DNA of 64,000 bases, taken from positions 1-64,000 of the forward strand of contig NW_025403884.1 in NCBI RefSeq assembly GCF_020080835.1. Reading direction: 5' to 3'. A program made the translations under genes and the position numbers. This DNA is from Cotesia glomerata (taxonomy: Eukaryota > Arthropoda > Insecta > Hymenoptera > Braconidae). The notes beneath the pieces are model-generated. The model saw only the letters and a list, made by a program, of their open reading frames with translations. It searched no databases and was not told where the DNA came from. This document shows positions 9,812 through 20,601 of the stretch, one piece after another; position 1 is the first letter of the stretch, and each line of letters begins with the position of its first letter.

Positions 9812-12800
9812 ATGCGAGCTCTCGTTTCTGTACTGGCAATTGCCGTAATTGCCACCGTGTCCGCTGAAGTTTTCTTCGAAGAAAGATTTTCAGATGGTGA
9901 GTAATATTTATTTTAAAAAATTACTTTCAAAAAGCCGGTTTTTTAATTATTATTGTTATTCTTTTTATTTTAATTGGAATCATTATCATTAATGGATACT
10001 TTCTTTATATCCTGATATTTTTTTAACAAGCTTGTCAAGTTTATTTCCCATACATTAACCACACCCTTCAATATTTTAAAAAATTCGCTTCAATATTTAA
10101 AAATTTGAATGATATTTTATGTAAACAATTGCAGTAATTTAATTTTAATTGTTATCATTTCGTTTTTATAAAAATTACTGGTGAAAAAAAATCAAAAGAT
10201 TGACCCTAGTAACCGGCAAGATTGTTATTCTTAGTTTTTTTATTGATACTTAAAATATTTATTATTTAATTAGGATAAATACAATGAATTTTACTATTTA
10301 AAAAAACAAATTTTTTTTTAATCATAGGATAAAAGATGTACGTGACGTATAATGACATTTTTATATCTTTTGTCATTTTATTAGCAATAGTCTGGAAATC
10401 AAAACCGGGTTTTAAATACTGTTTTCAATAACACGACAGTAAGGGCTATTCACATCAACGTTTTGCCACGACAGAGGCGATCCCTTCTTCTTTAGAACCC
10501 CCACTTAGAACCCCGGATCGCTTTTTCAACCGGAAGCTTTAAACCCCTTGATTCTTGAACGATTTCTTTCCCTCTGAGTCACTGCTCGTGAAACATGACT
10601 CTGTAACCACGTGGCAAAATCAATTTCGCAATTCTTAAACCATCGGCTTTTTAAATTTCAAAATAATTTAAAATAATAACTCTATTAAAGTTAAACTTTA
10701 TTAATAATGGAGTATTTAATTGTTTGCACAAATAGATTCATGGGAAAAGAACTGGGTATACTCAGAGCATCCCGGCAAAGAATTCGGAAAGTTCAAGCGG
10801 ACTGCTGGAAAATTCTACCACGAAGAATTACAAGACACAGGTAATTTTTTTTCTTTGTTAATAAATTAATTTTACAAAAATTAAAATTTGCATGTGAAGC
10901 TTATTTGCTTGATGTTATAAAAAATAATCCGAGCCTAGAGTCACATGCCATTCAACATGGATGGTAGGTGCTACAGGATCTCGGAGATCATATTAGGTCT
11001 GGCTTATGCCCTGAGCTTGTAATTATACATTCATCAGGTACCTTGTGCAGGCACAGCTGTATTTTAGTCTTTAAAAATTTTTAATTATAAAAAAAAGACT
11101 TGTTACTGAATTTTTTTTATCTAATTTATAGGTATCCAAACAACTGAAGATGCTAGGTTTTACGCTCTCAGCAAAAAGTTCAAGCCATTCACGAATAAGG
11201 ACAAGCCATTGGTTGTCCAATTCACCGTCAAGCATGAACAGATGATCGATTGCGGTGGTGGCTACGTGAAAGTATTCGACTGTTCATTGGACCAGAAGGA
11301 CATGCACGGAGAGACACCATACCTTCTTATGTTTGGACCTGACATTTGTGGACCTGGAACCAAGAAAGTTCACGTAATCTTTAACTACAAGGGAAAGAAT
11401 CTGTTGATTAAGAAAGACATTCGTTGCAAGGACGACGTGTACACTCACTTGTACACTTTGATTGTCAAACCAGACAACACTTACGAGGTAAAAAAATATG
11501 AAATTTTTTTTTTTTTTTAATTATAAAAATCGAGCCCAGAGTCTCATGTTCTTTTGATTTGGTAAAGTACAAGTGCTGAGGGTACTCGAAAAGCAAAGAT
11601 TGTCTCGTTTGAATTAACTAATGTGAAATTTTTATCGTAATTACACGGATAAAGCGAAGGCCAATATTACCATTATTCATTTGTTATGTACTTTATCTTT
11701 AATTACTGCTTGTTGATAAGAAATGAAAAATGATTAATGGATCAGCTTGTAAATAATTTTAAATAATTTTATGCAGGTTCTTATCGACAATGAAAAGGTT
11801 GAGTCTGGAGAACTTGAAGCCGACTGGGACTTTTTGCCACCCAAGAAAATCAAGGACCCGAATGAGAAGAAACCCGAAGACTGGGATGACCGTGCTACCA
11901 TTCCCGACCCAGAAGACACCAAACCCGAAGACTGGGACAAGCCTGAGACTATCCCCGACCCTGAGGCCACCAAACCAGAAGACTGGGACGATGAAATGGA
12001 CGGAGAATGGGAACCACCAATGATCGACAACCCAGACTTCAAAGGTGAATGGAAGCCAAAGCAAATTGACAACCCAGCTTTCAAAGGACCATGGCTCCAT
12101 CCTGAAATCGACAACCCTGAGTACGTTAAGGACGAAGAACTCTACAAGAAAGACGAAGTCTGCGCCATTGGTTTCGATCTTTGGCAAGTCAAATCTGGAA
12201 CCATCTTCGACAACGTTCTCATCACTGATGAACCAGAAGCCGCCAGCAAATTTGCCGAAGATGTTTGGAAACCAAACTTTGTAAGTATTTTTTATTATTT
12301 GATTAGTTTTTTTTTAAATATATTTATTTTAAATGATGATAAAAGTGATAGCTGATTATAATGAGCGATAGAAAAGCTGGAATTCCTCGTTGCTGATTTT
12401 TAATAATTTATAATAATTATTATTATTTTTTTAATTGTCAATATTTATTGATTGTAATTTTTTTGTGTTATTAGGAAGGTGAAAAGAAAATGAAAGAAGC
12501 TCAAGATGAGGCTGAAAGAAAATCAATGGAAGCGGAGAAACCAGAAGCCCCAGAAGAGGATGATGATGAAGATGATGATGATGCGGATGACGAAGACAAC
12601 ACCGTACCAGAAGTTGAGGTAATTAGTCAACTTTTTTAGCATTCATTTATTGATTTATTTTATTTTCATGATGATACGCCACTTCTGAATCGCATGAGCG
12701 AAATATTTAGTGGAATTCCTCGTTTCTGATTACATTTTTTCATAAATGTTTATTTATATTGTTAATTATTTAAATTATTAATAATGGATTTTTTATTTGT

Positions 12801-12824
12801 TTTCAGGAGCACGACGAATTGTAA
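9812..12824 (+). CDS. Calr: Calreticulin, ER calcium-binding lectin chaperone, 403 aa
   Basis: Exons 9812-9896, 10736-10840, 11132-11487, 11777-12280, 12475-12618 and 12807-12824 join in phase to give 403 residues, the usual length. Residues 1-18 are a signal peptide (MRALVSVLAIAVIATVSA). The globular N-domain contains family signatures such as KHEQMIDCGGGYVK and LMFGPDICG with its cysteine pair. The P-domain arm has three PDPE/KPEDWD repeats followed by three IDNPxFKGEW-type repeats. The C-terminus is acidic (EEDDDEDDDDADDED) for low-affinity calcium storage and ends in the ER-retrieval signal HDEL, encoded with the stop in an 18-nt coding end of the last exon. It folds monoglucosylated glycoproteins with calnexin and ERp57 homologues. 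Introns 2 to 5 carry snoRNA-like sequences. Confidence 0.98.
10927..11058 (+). ncRNA. H/ACA box snoRNA candidate in calreticulin intron 2
   Basis: The sequence fits the full hairpin-hinge-hairpin-tail layout. The 5' hairpin closes with CCGAG (10929-10933) and CTCGG (10980-10984), then CCT with AGG. An upper stem CAC...GTG plus CCAT/ATGG sits above a pocket. The H box AGATCA (10985-10990, ANANNA) follows directly. The 3' hairpin has a lower stem GTCTG/CAGGC (10997-11001 with 11048-11052, one GU pair) and an upper stem CCTGA/TCAGG (11010-11014 with 11034-11038). ACA is at 11053-11055 with three bases to the presumed 3' end. Both pockets start 14 nt before the H and ACA boxes, as the family requires. 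The target RNA was not identified. Confidence 0.75.
11529..11647 (+). ncRNA. H/ACA-like snoRNA candidate in calreticulin intron 3 (paralogue of the intron 2 copy)
   Basis: The 5' hairpin closes with TCGAG (11530-11534) and CTCGA (11585-11589), then CCC with GGG (11580-11582). It shares GAGCC-AGAGTC-CATG spacing with the intron 2 snoRNA, and base changes in the stem are compensated. An H-box-like AAAGCA (11590-11595) follows. The upper stem pairs TGT-CTTT with AAAG-ACA around a T-T mismatch. The 3' hairpin is weak, and the ACA at 11643-11645 is only a possible end. The gene may therefore be degenerate or end further downstream. Confidence 0.5.
12333..12396 (+). ncRNA. C/D box snoRNA candidate in calreticulin intron 4
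   Basis: C box ATGATGA (12333-12339), D' box CTGA (12352-12355), C' box ATGAGCGA (12361-12368) and D box CTGA (12393-12396) occur in order with normal spacing. The D guide contains GGAATTCCTCGTT (12379-12391), 13 nt complementary to the conserved 18S rRNA segment AACGAGGAATTCC near its 3' end. The base five nucleotides upstream of the D box is C12388, which would direct 2'-O-methylation of the G in AACG. Confidence 0.82.
12668..12729 (+). ncRNA. C/D box snoRNA candidate in calreticulin intron 5 (paralogue of the intron 4 copy)
   Basis: C box ATGATGA (12668-12674), D' box CTGA (12685-12688), C' box ATGAGCGA (12694-12701) and D box CTGA (12726-12729). The D guide GGAATTCCTCGTT (12712-12724) is identical to that in intron 4 and at the same distance from the D box, so both predict the same 18S site. 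The D' guide ACGCCACTT (12676-12684) is complementary to 18S AAGTGGCGT. The rest of the two snoRNAs differs, which points to an old duplication. Confidence 0.83.
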
Positions 12825-13913
12825 ATAAAAAATATGTCGCGCGTAGCATGAGAAGCAGACTGTATTCCAGGAGCTGTTGAGCAAGAAAAAGACACACCAG
12901 CTGTTTCCAACACTACACAATCCATTTATAAAATAACTTTAATTAGAAAAAAAAAAAAAAAAAAACTTAGTAATACATTCTCCTCCGATTTTCTTCAGTA
13001 TAGTCTTCGCTTTCACGTACAATTTCCAGTAAAAAAAAAAAAAAAAAAAAATAAAAAAAAAAAGAATGCCAACGAAATATTTTATACTGATGTGCAGTGA
13101 AGAATTTCGGAGGACAACGATGGTAAAGCGAGATGAGAAACATAAAACCTAGTCAACGTTTACTATCTTGCTATCAAGAAATTTTAAGTGTTAAAACTTG
13201 AGTTTCGTGTTGTGTCGGTTTTTATACTTTTGTTTACGTACTATTTTTTTCGTTTTTAACCGAGTCGTTACTTAATAATCTATCGGGACTTGAAAAAAAT
13301 TATTCAGATAATTTTATCGGTGTCCTTCCCACCTGCCGCAGCTCCAAAAACTATAATTTGTTCCGTTTTTGTTTGTCAAGTGTTTTTATATTAAAAAGAT
13401 AAATAATTTGAAATAATGAAAAAAAAAATATATTAATTTAATCGCTATAAATATATTATAAATATTATATATATATATATATATTATAAGTATGTAGAAT
13501 GTCAATCTTCGTACAATTTATAATTTACGATTCGCTAATTAAATCCTTTTATAATTCTGGAAGAGTGATTGAAAAAGTGTACATGAAAAAATGTGATTGA
13601 TGATTGAATGATTATTGATTAATATAATTGATAATTTCTATTGAATGTGGTGGTAACACCAATAAATAATAACACTCAATAATCATCGTTTCAATAAAAA
13701 AAAAACTTTTCTAGATAATAATATGAATTTTTTATATTATTTATTTATTCATTCCTCTCTTTAGTTTTATAATTAATTAAAATCAATCACAAAAATTTCT
13801 ATTATGAAATAATCTTTATTACAATATTAATAAATTACTAAAAAACAAAAACAATTATTAAGATTAATATAAAAGTCTTATGGAAAACAACTTTGGCCTA
13901 AAGGAAAGTAATT
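12825..13913 (+). other. Calreticulin 3' UTR and convergent intergenic DNA
   Basis: This stretch holds no coding sequence. Two long A tracts (12945-12964 and 13032-13062) and a TA run (about 13468-13486) lie within it. AATAAA signals at 13661-13666 and 13693-13698 are possible polyadenylation sites, giving a 3' UTR of roughly 0.85 kb. The facing TRIM23 gene ends at 13914. Confidence 0.5.
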
Positions 13914-15801
13914 CTAAGGTACAGAGCTAGTACAGAGAGCTTCATGAGCACCAAGTTGTTGAGTTAGCCACTGCAAGCCTTGAATTGCAGTATTTGCGTC
14001 TAGCAACGGCGACGCGCCTTGAATATGCCAAACTCGACCACAACATAGCTTTTGTAGAGAAAGAATGTCTGTTAATTCTTCAACACTGGTACATCCTTCA
14101 ACATCCTGAAAAAAATATTTAAAATTTATAATCAAAAACTTATAAATTAAAATTTAAGATGGTCTACCTGTTTGTTAGCAAAAATAAGGAACAACGCGTC
14201 TTTCAATTCCTTTTTGCTGACAATTTTAGACAATTCCTTTTGAGCTTCTTCGAATCTCGATCTGTCACTTGAGTCAACAACAAAAATCACTGCCTGGGCT
14301 TCATGATAATAATGTTTCCAGAGTGGCCGAAATTTATGTTGACCTCCAACATCCCAAAAGGTCACCACCAAGTTTTCATACTCGAGACTCTCGACGTTGA
14401 AACCAATCGTAGGAATTGGTGGGCTTGACAGAGTCAATCCTCTCATTGCAGAGAGGATGCTCGTCTTTCCTGAACCATCTAGGCCCAATATAACAACTCT
14501 CATATCAATTTTCGTTCCAATATGAACTCTATTATCCTAAAAAAAAAATTGAACGATAAATTAACAATGTCAATAATTATTTTCTTGATAATATTTACAA
14601 ACCCTGCTAAATATAATTGGTATCGAAGATTCAGGGGTAAGAAAATCCGGGCCAAGTTGATTGTAATTTTGTTGCTGCTGCTCCAAAGAAGCCAGTACAT
14701 TTTTAACTTTCTCAGCTCCACTCAACAATTTCCAATCTTCTGAATCAAGAATACTCTCGCATTGAATACAAACATCAGCGACTTGGGACCTTGTAGTGGT
14801 TAAATCTTTTTGTTGTTGTCTCAGAGCACACAATCTCCCTCTTGTCTCTTTGTCAACGCAATTAAGCGCTACTTTCTCCTGGTCAGCCAATTGAGTTCTC
14901 AGTTCTTCAAAGTGTTGACGAACTTTATGCCTGGCATCATCAATAGCCCAGCCCTCCAACTCTTGAATGACTATTTCTATTTTATGAGCAGTATCCCGCA
15001 TGTTTTCCATGAACTGCGTCATCCTCTGCAAAGCCGAGACAATAGACTTTCTCACGTTCTCAGCTTCTATTTCAAGCAACGCGGGCTTGTGTGCGCTGTG
15101 ACGACCGTAGTCTTTGCACAAGTAACACATAAGAGCATTATGACAGCCCTCTTGAACACAAGTAAACTCAGCGATGTGTGTTGTGTGTATCGGACACTTT
15201 GGTTTCTCTTTTGGCTTCTCGGACAGCGGGACTCGTCTATGCTTCCCTAGTGTTTTTGACGAGTGCGTGAGAATATCACATGCCTCGCACAAGTGTGAGG
15301 AACAAATGGTGCAGTAAAGAACCGCCAAATGAGACTCATCTTCATCACAGGACTGGGTGGATTGCAGACGTTCTTTTTCTAAAATTATAGACTTTTCAGC
15401 GTTTGATTGCTCCAATCGTTCGAGCAGTTCAATCAGCGCAAAGTTTTTCTTCAGACTGTAAACTCCTTCATGAGTGACTGCTGTTGGTTGCCTGTCAAAT
15501 GGACACAGCAGGAATGATAGGTCCAGCATACATGACTGGAGTCTCAAAAGACAAGTGTGACAAACTGTGTGACCGCACTGAAGAAGCCGAGGTACTTTTC
15601 CACCCTCTACTGAAAATACTTCTTCGCAAACTCGACATTCTAATACCTAGTGACATACATATATATATATATATTAATTAACTTATTGTTAGTTTATAAA
15701 TAATTAATAAAAAAAAAAAAAAGTAAACTCACATTGGCTTTAGTGCTTGTTTTTAAAGGTATTTTAAATAAATCACAAATTCGTTTATTATCTTCTGTCA
15801 T
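13914..15801 (-). CDS. TRIM23: TRIM23: RING/B-box E3 ubiquitin ligase fused to an ARF GTPase, 557 aa
   Basis: Exons 15801-15733, 15646-14603, 14536-14168 and 14105-13914 join in phase (557 aa; human about 574). The RING has C27, C30, C47, H49, C52, C55, C71 and D74, ending in the family's CPFDRQ. B-box zinc ligands follow (CTICSSHLCEACDILTH and CPIHTTHIAEFTC with CYLCKDYGRHSAHK), then a long coiled coil. The C-terminal ARF domain begins near residue 380 (MRVVILG), with P-loop GLDGSGKT (389-396), PTIGFN, WDVGGQ and NKQD. TRIM23 makes K27-type ubiquitin chains and its GTPase part regulates autophagy and membrane traffic in vertebrates; the insect role is inferred. The RING-to-ARF layout is diagnostic. 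VPS37A diverges from it 750 bp upstream. Confidence 0.96.
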
Positions 15802-16552
15802 ACTCTAAATTACCAGTATTATTGAAAAAGTAAATAAGTATTCAATTTAATTTATAAGAAAAATGTACTTTTTTTAATCTACGCAAAGATTTTACTGATT
15901 TTTAACTGGATAATAAACTAAAAGATGGCGCAGCTTTTTGTTTTTGTTCTTTAAAATGAGATTTCACTGCTCTGGTGTGAGAATATTCAACTAAATTCCA
16001 TTGTAGAAATTATTGCTTTGAATAATAATAATAACAACAGTATTTTAAGAGAATAAGTTAAATACTTAATATACTCTTACATATATTTATGTATATAAAT
16101 AATTAGTAGTAAGAGTTGTATGCGGAGTCGGCTGATTAGATTTATGAAATTTCCAAGGCCCCTTTAGATCCCTAGCCGTCAAGTAGTCCCAGATAGAATT
16201 CACTTCACCTTGATCTCCCGTCTCTCATTGATACATCCATCTACAAGTATCTGTTGTTGCTGGAGTAGTGTAGAGCAAGTCAGAGTCAGCTCAGTTGTTC
16301 AGTGTTGTATATAAGTACATATATTGTTAAGTTCCACTACTTCATTGTTCTACATTCAATTTTATGAGCTCAGCTCATATCAGTTTTTTTTTTTAGTCAT
16401 TAATAACTTTAAAAATTTGAGTGAATATTTTATCATAATTATCACTATTGATAATTCATTATTTCTACGGTTGATTTAAAATTAATACTTGAACGTTTTG
16501 ACAGTAAGATTGACAATTAAACGGATGTATTATTCAAATTTAAGGCTTTTAA
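15802..16552. promoter_or_regulatory. Divergent promoter region of TRIM23 and VPS37A
   Basis: The two starts are head to head, 751 bp apart. A less AT-rich block (about 16120-16330) with initiator-like TCAGT sequences probably starts the VPS37A transcript. No ORF of note is present. Confidence 0.5.
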
Positions 16553-18101
16553 ATGATATCAAGAATATTCCGTGGAGAAAATGAAAATGCTGCTGTCAAA
16601 AGAAAACGTCAGATAGACACATTGAAAATTTTTAATGATAAGTAAGTTGTTATTTTTATTATTTATTTTATTATCATTATTTGACTAACCTATAAAAGTA
16701 TTAATTTTATTTATTTATTTAATTACAGTGTAGTTGAATTGAGGGAAGATGCTGATTATCAGGTACAGTTCGATGCTGGAGAAGCACGTATGGCTATTAT
16801 GGTATCACTACCACCGGAATTTCCATTGGAAAAACCAATACTCAGAGTTTCACCACCAATAACACATCCTTGGTGTAATGAACACAGTGAAATTACAAGT
16901 GCTCCAGGGTTATTAAATGTAATGCTTTATTGATACATTACTCATCATATAAATATAAAAATGTTATAATTTTAGTAATTAATTATTTATACAGTTTACG
17001 ATACACAGCGATCTTGGTCGTGTTGTTCAAGCAATTATCAGAGAATTTAGCAAAAATCCACCTCAATTAATTGATGATGCTTCTCTGACCAATCAATCAA
17101 GAGGTAAAGTAATTTTATTAAATAAAGATTGTATTTTTTAAATTATAATCAATATTATTTATTTTTCAGAATTACAAGAACGTATTTCACCTCTGTACGG
17201 TGCTCAACGTTATCCTGAATTACAATCGACATTATATAACACATATTACAACTCACAGTATCCGGCATACTCAACTTCCAGCGGCAGTAATTACAAATAC
17301 AACTATGTCAACTCTTGCATATCAAATCAAGATCAATTTACATCGTCTCTACACCGTCCAACGTACACTTCAACTGGTAGTCCTGGCAACTCCAATTCGA
17401 TCGGGACTGCCAGTCCTGTTCAGTACTCCAGTGATCACCGGCCAGTTAGTTACATAAATTCTCACAATTATAATGCCACGAGTTATAATAAACCTATGAC
17501 AGTAAATCCCTCATCTCATACGGTGGTATCAAGTCCCGAATTTCCAGAGCTTAATAATTTAACAAACGAGCAGCTTGTAAAGCTTGCTGAAGAAACAGAT
17601 AGTCTTGATGCTTTTTTAAGTCAACATTCCCAGCTTAAGGATATTAATTTATTGATTGATCAGACTATTGATAACGTTGAAAGATTAGCAAGTAAGTTTT
17701 TCTAAAAATTTATTCCTGTTAATTTTTAATTAATTTATTACTCTTGTGTTTTAGATGATAATTTATCCAAAGAGACTGAATTAAAAACATTAAAAGAAGA
17801 AGTAGCATCGAAAATCCAAAGTGTATCGGAACTTAAAGCACATTATGATAATTTAATTAGTCAATATAGTAAATTATCGCAAGTATTTGCGCCAGATCAT
17901 ATACGCGAGTGTCTAAAAAAGGCTGCTGATGAAAGTCATGAGCAAAGTGAATTAATTGCTGAAAATTTTCTCGAGCGTAAAATAGACGTTGAACGTTTTT
18001 TGAGCAGCTACATTGAGTGCCGTAAATTAGGGCAAGCACGTCGTACTAAGGAGGAAAAATTGGCACATCAGTTGAATGAACTAAAACGAGCTGGTTATTA
18101 A
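16553..18101 (+). CDS. VPS37A: VPS37A, ESCRT-I subunit, 418 aa
   Basis: Exons 16553-16641, 16729-16918, 16995-17103, 17170-17691 and 17755-18101 join in phase to give 418 residues. The N-terminal 20-120 region is a UEV-like domain (VSLPPEFPLEKPILRVSPP, then TIHSDLGRVVQAIIREF), found in VPS37A but not VPS37B-D. A Tyr, Ser and Asn-rich linker follows (about residues 145-250). The C-terminal 270-418 part is the Mod(r) domain: FPELNNLTNEQLVKLAEETD, then coiled coil and the KKAADESHEQSELIAENFL segment, which packs with TSG101 and VPS28. It acts on endosomes in sorting ubiquitinated cargo into multivesicular bodies. The start chosen is the first in-frame ATG, giving MISRIFRGENENAAVKRK. Confidence 0.93.
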
Positions 18102-19118
18102 TTAATCATTATTATTATTATTAAAAAAATTTACTTTTTACTTATATAATTACTAATTTATGAAAATTTAGATGAATATTATCTTCTGACAAATGTAAAC
18201 AGACTGTAAATATTACTTTCGTAAATACTTGCTACAATCATCCAACTCGGTAACAAATTAAAAATTATTTTATTATCATTAGTTTAAACGTTTATAAAAT
18301 TTTCATTTTTTATTCAACGGAATATACACGAGTAGTGAGTATCTATTTTATCTTGTAAATAATAAAAAGTAAAAAATATATATATATTATATACATACAT
18401 ACATTCAGGGATGTAAAATGGTGTTACTGCATCACGATAAGAAGCTTAAGTGTATTTAAAATAGTAATGAGATTAATGATTCAACGTTCCTTATACTAAA
18501 GAAAATATAAAAATATACATTTTAAATAAAAATTATTAAACGTACGCATAATAAAATTTAATAAAATGAAACAATTTAAATTCTTTATTGACAAGAAATA
18601 AATTATTTAATTTTATATTTATGTATTTAAAAGAAAAAATGAATGCAACTGAAAAAGAAAAAAAAAACAATAATAATAGACTTACTCCGAATGTCTGTTA
18701 TATTTTCTTATAAATTTCCTCTTCTGCATTTGCGTTTTCATTTTAAGTAAATTTAAATTAGATAAACTGCGTAATTAAATATTACGGTTGTATAAAATAT
18801 TTAAAAAAAGTCTATGAAAAAAATAAATTAAAAAAAAAAAAAATATTTATATTAAACAATTGTTATATTTTATTCATTTAAAAATTATTTACATTACTTA
18901 GTATATTATATAATTCATAATTATAAAATATTAATGATAATTAGTCTCTTGTGTAAAAATTGACAGTGAAAAAATTTGTTTTAGTACGTATAAATAATAC
19001 AGAATGAAATAATACGTATAATAATAGTTAGTTATCAATATCACCGGTAATTGACTGATAAAAAATAATGAAATGATTTGTAATTTGAATTTCATTATTT
19101 ACTAGCGCGGTCATTGAA
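18102..19118. other. Convergent 3' region of VPS37A and PLOD
   Basis: Very AT-rich non-coding DNA between two gene ends. AATAAA-type signals occur on both strands (for example near 18360 and 18596), with no gene. Confidence 0.55.
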
Positions 19119-20570
19119 TTACGGATCGACGAACGATATCATGATGTATCTAGTTCCTTTAGTAACTAATAGACCCTCATGATAGTGAGTTAATCGTCCG
19201 GGATGCATCAGCATCCAGCCAGGTTTAGTGTCAGTGACTGAACAATTGTAACGAATAAATCGACAGCCGCCACCTTCGTAATCCACTCCGGCTTTGTTTA
19301 ACGCAATATTTATTGTGTACGTCGAGCTATCGTGGTGTGGTCTCAGCGAAGGTTGTTCGTCTGGTTTGTACCTCACGACAAAGTTCATCAACGATTTTGG
19401 CGGCTGTAAAAATAAACAACCAATGAAAAAAATAATAAAATAACAATTATATGACAGTGCAATCAATAACAATATATATTGATTAATCCAGAACCAGAAC
19501 CAATGTGCCCACTAAAAATAATTTAAAACTCAAATCCAATAAACCTCAACCAGGGTGCTGATAATTTAAATAATTAGGACGCTTACATAGTCGTAATATC
19601 CGAGAAAAACCATTTCTTGTAAAGGGCTTACATAGATCCTTAGAAACTCGAGCCAGGTTTCATGGAGACCCACTTGGGTCATGTGGATATCGCGCGTTGG
19701 AACTGGTTCATACCCACTATCTAGTCGATCATCCTAAAAATATCATGCAGATATGTAGTAAATAATAGCAACAATTTATCTTACATCGTGGAAGTAGCCA
19801 AGGAAAACAAGCTCTTGCAGCGGTCGGACGTACTCCTTCAGGAAATACAACCATTGTCGTTCGTAATTGACTTGATTCATGTGAATATCACGCGTTGGTA
19901 CATTTTCATAGCCGCCTTGCAGTCGACTATCCTGTTAATTTATTTTATCAATACGCGTTATAAAATTTAGCTATTCATCTTTCTTTTATAAAAACACCTG
20001 CGCTTGCTCTATCAACAGTCATTATTTATTATTATTATAGTTACCATAATTAATTTTTATTATTCTCACCTGGTTAGATCCATCAGACCACTGACCAAAT
20101 GCTTCCATAATCTCAATAAATTCTCGGGTGAATCTTGGTGAGACTATCGGGAAACGGTATACATCTGGACATGGCTAAAAATATAAAAAACAATATAGTA
20201 CATAAAAATAATAGCTGGTATATTTAAAAATAAATTACCTGGGCAGGCTTATTGTCTTCATTAAAATTATTGGAGTAATTAACGTGAAGATAACGATTCT
20301 CCCAGTCAATTTTGTTGTTGAATATTTCATACAAATCTGGGTTGGTGTATTGAATATTGTAAGTCTCTGGATTAACCAGGTGACCAAACTCGAGACGATT
20401 ATTGACGTACATAAAGATACCCCGCTGACGATTGGTGATAGCAAAAGACATGTCTGGATCCAAGTCATTGGCTACGAAAACAGGCCGGGTCTCTGCGTGG
20501 CTTATGATTGTCACGTTCATCAGGTAGCAATTGGCGATGTAAGGTACATTCCACAGTCCTCTTAAAAAAA

Positions 20571-20601
<31 letters not shown>

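Noticed and set aside
11734..12187. Minus-strand ORFs opposite the calreticulin P-domain
   Set aside because: Shadows of the acidic proline-rich repeats in calreticulin exon 4.
19788..19970. Plus-strand ORF over PLOD exon 8a
   Set aside because: Opposite strand of a well-supported exon; no features of its own.
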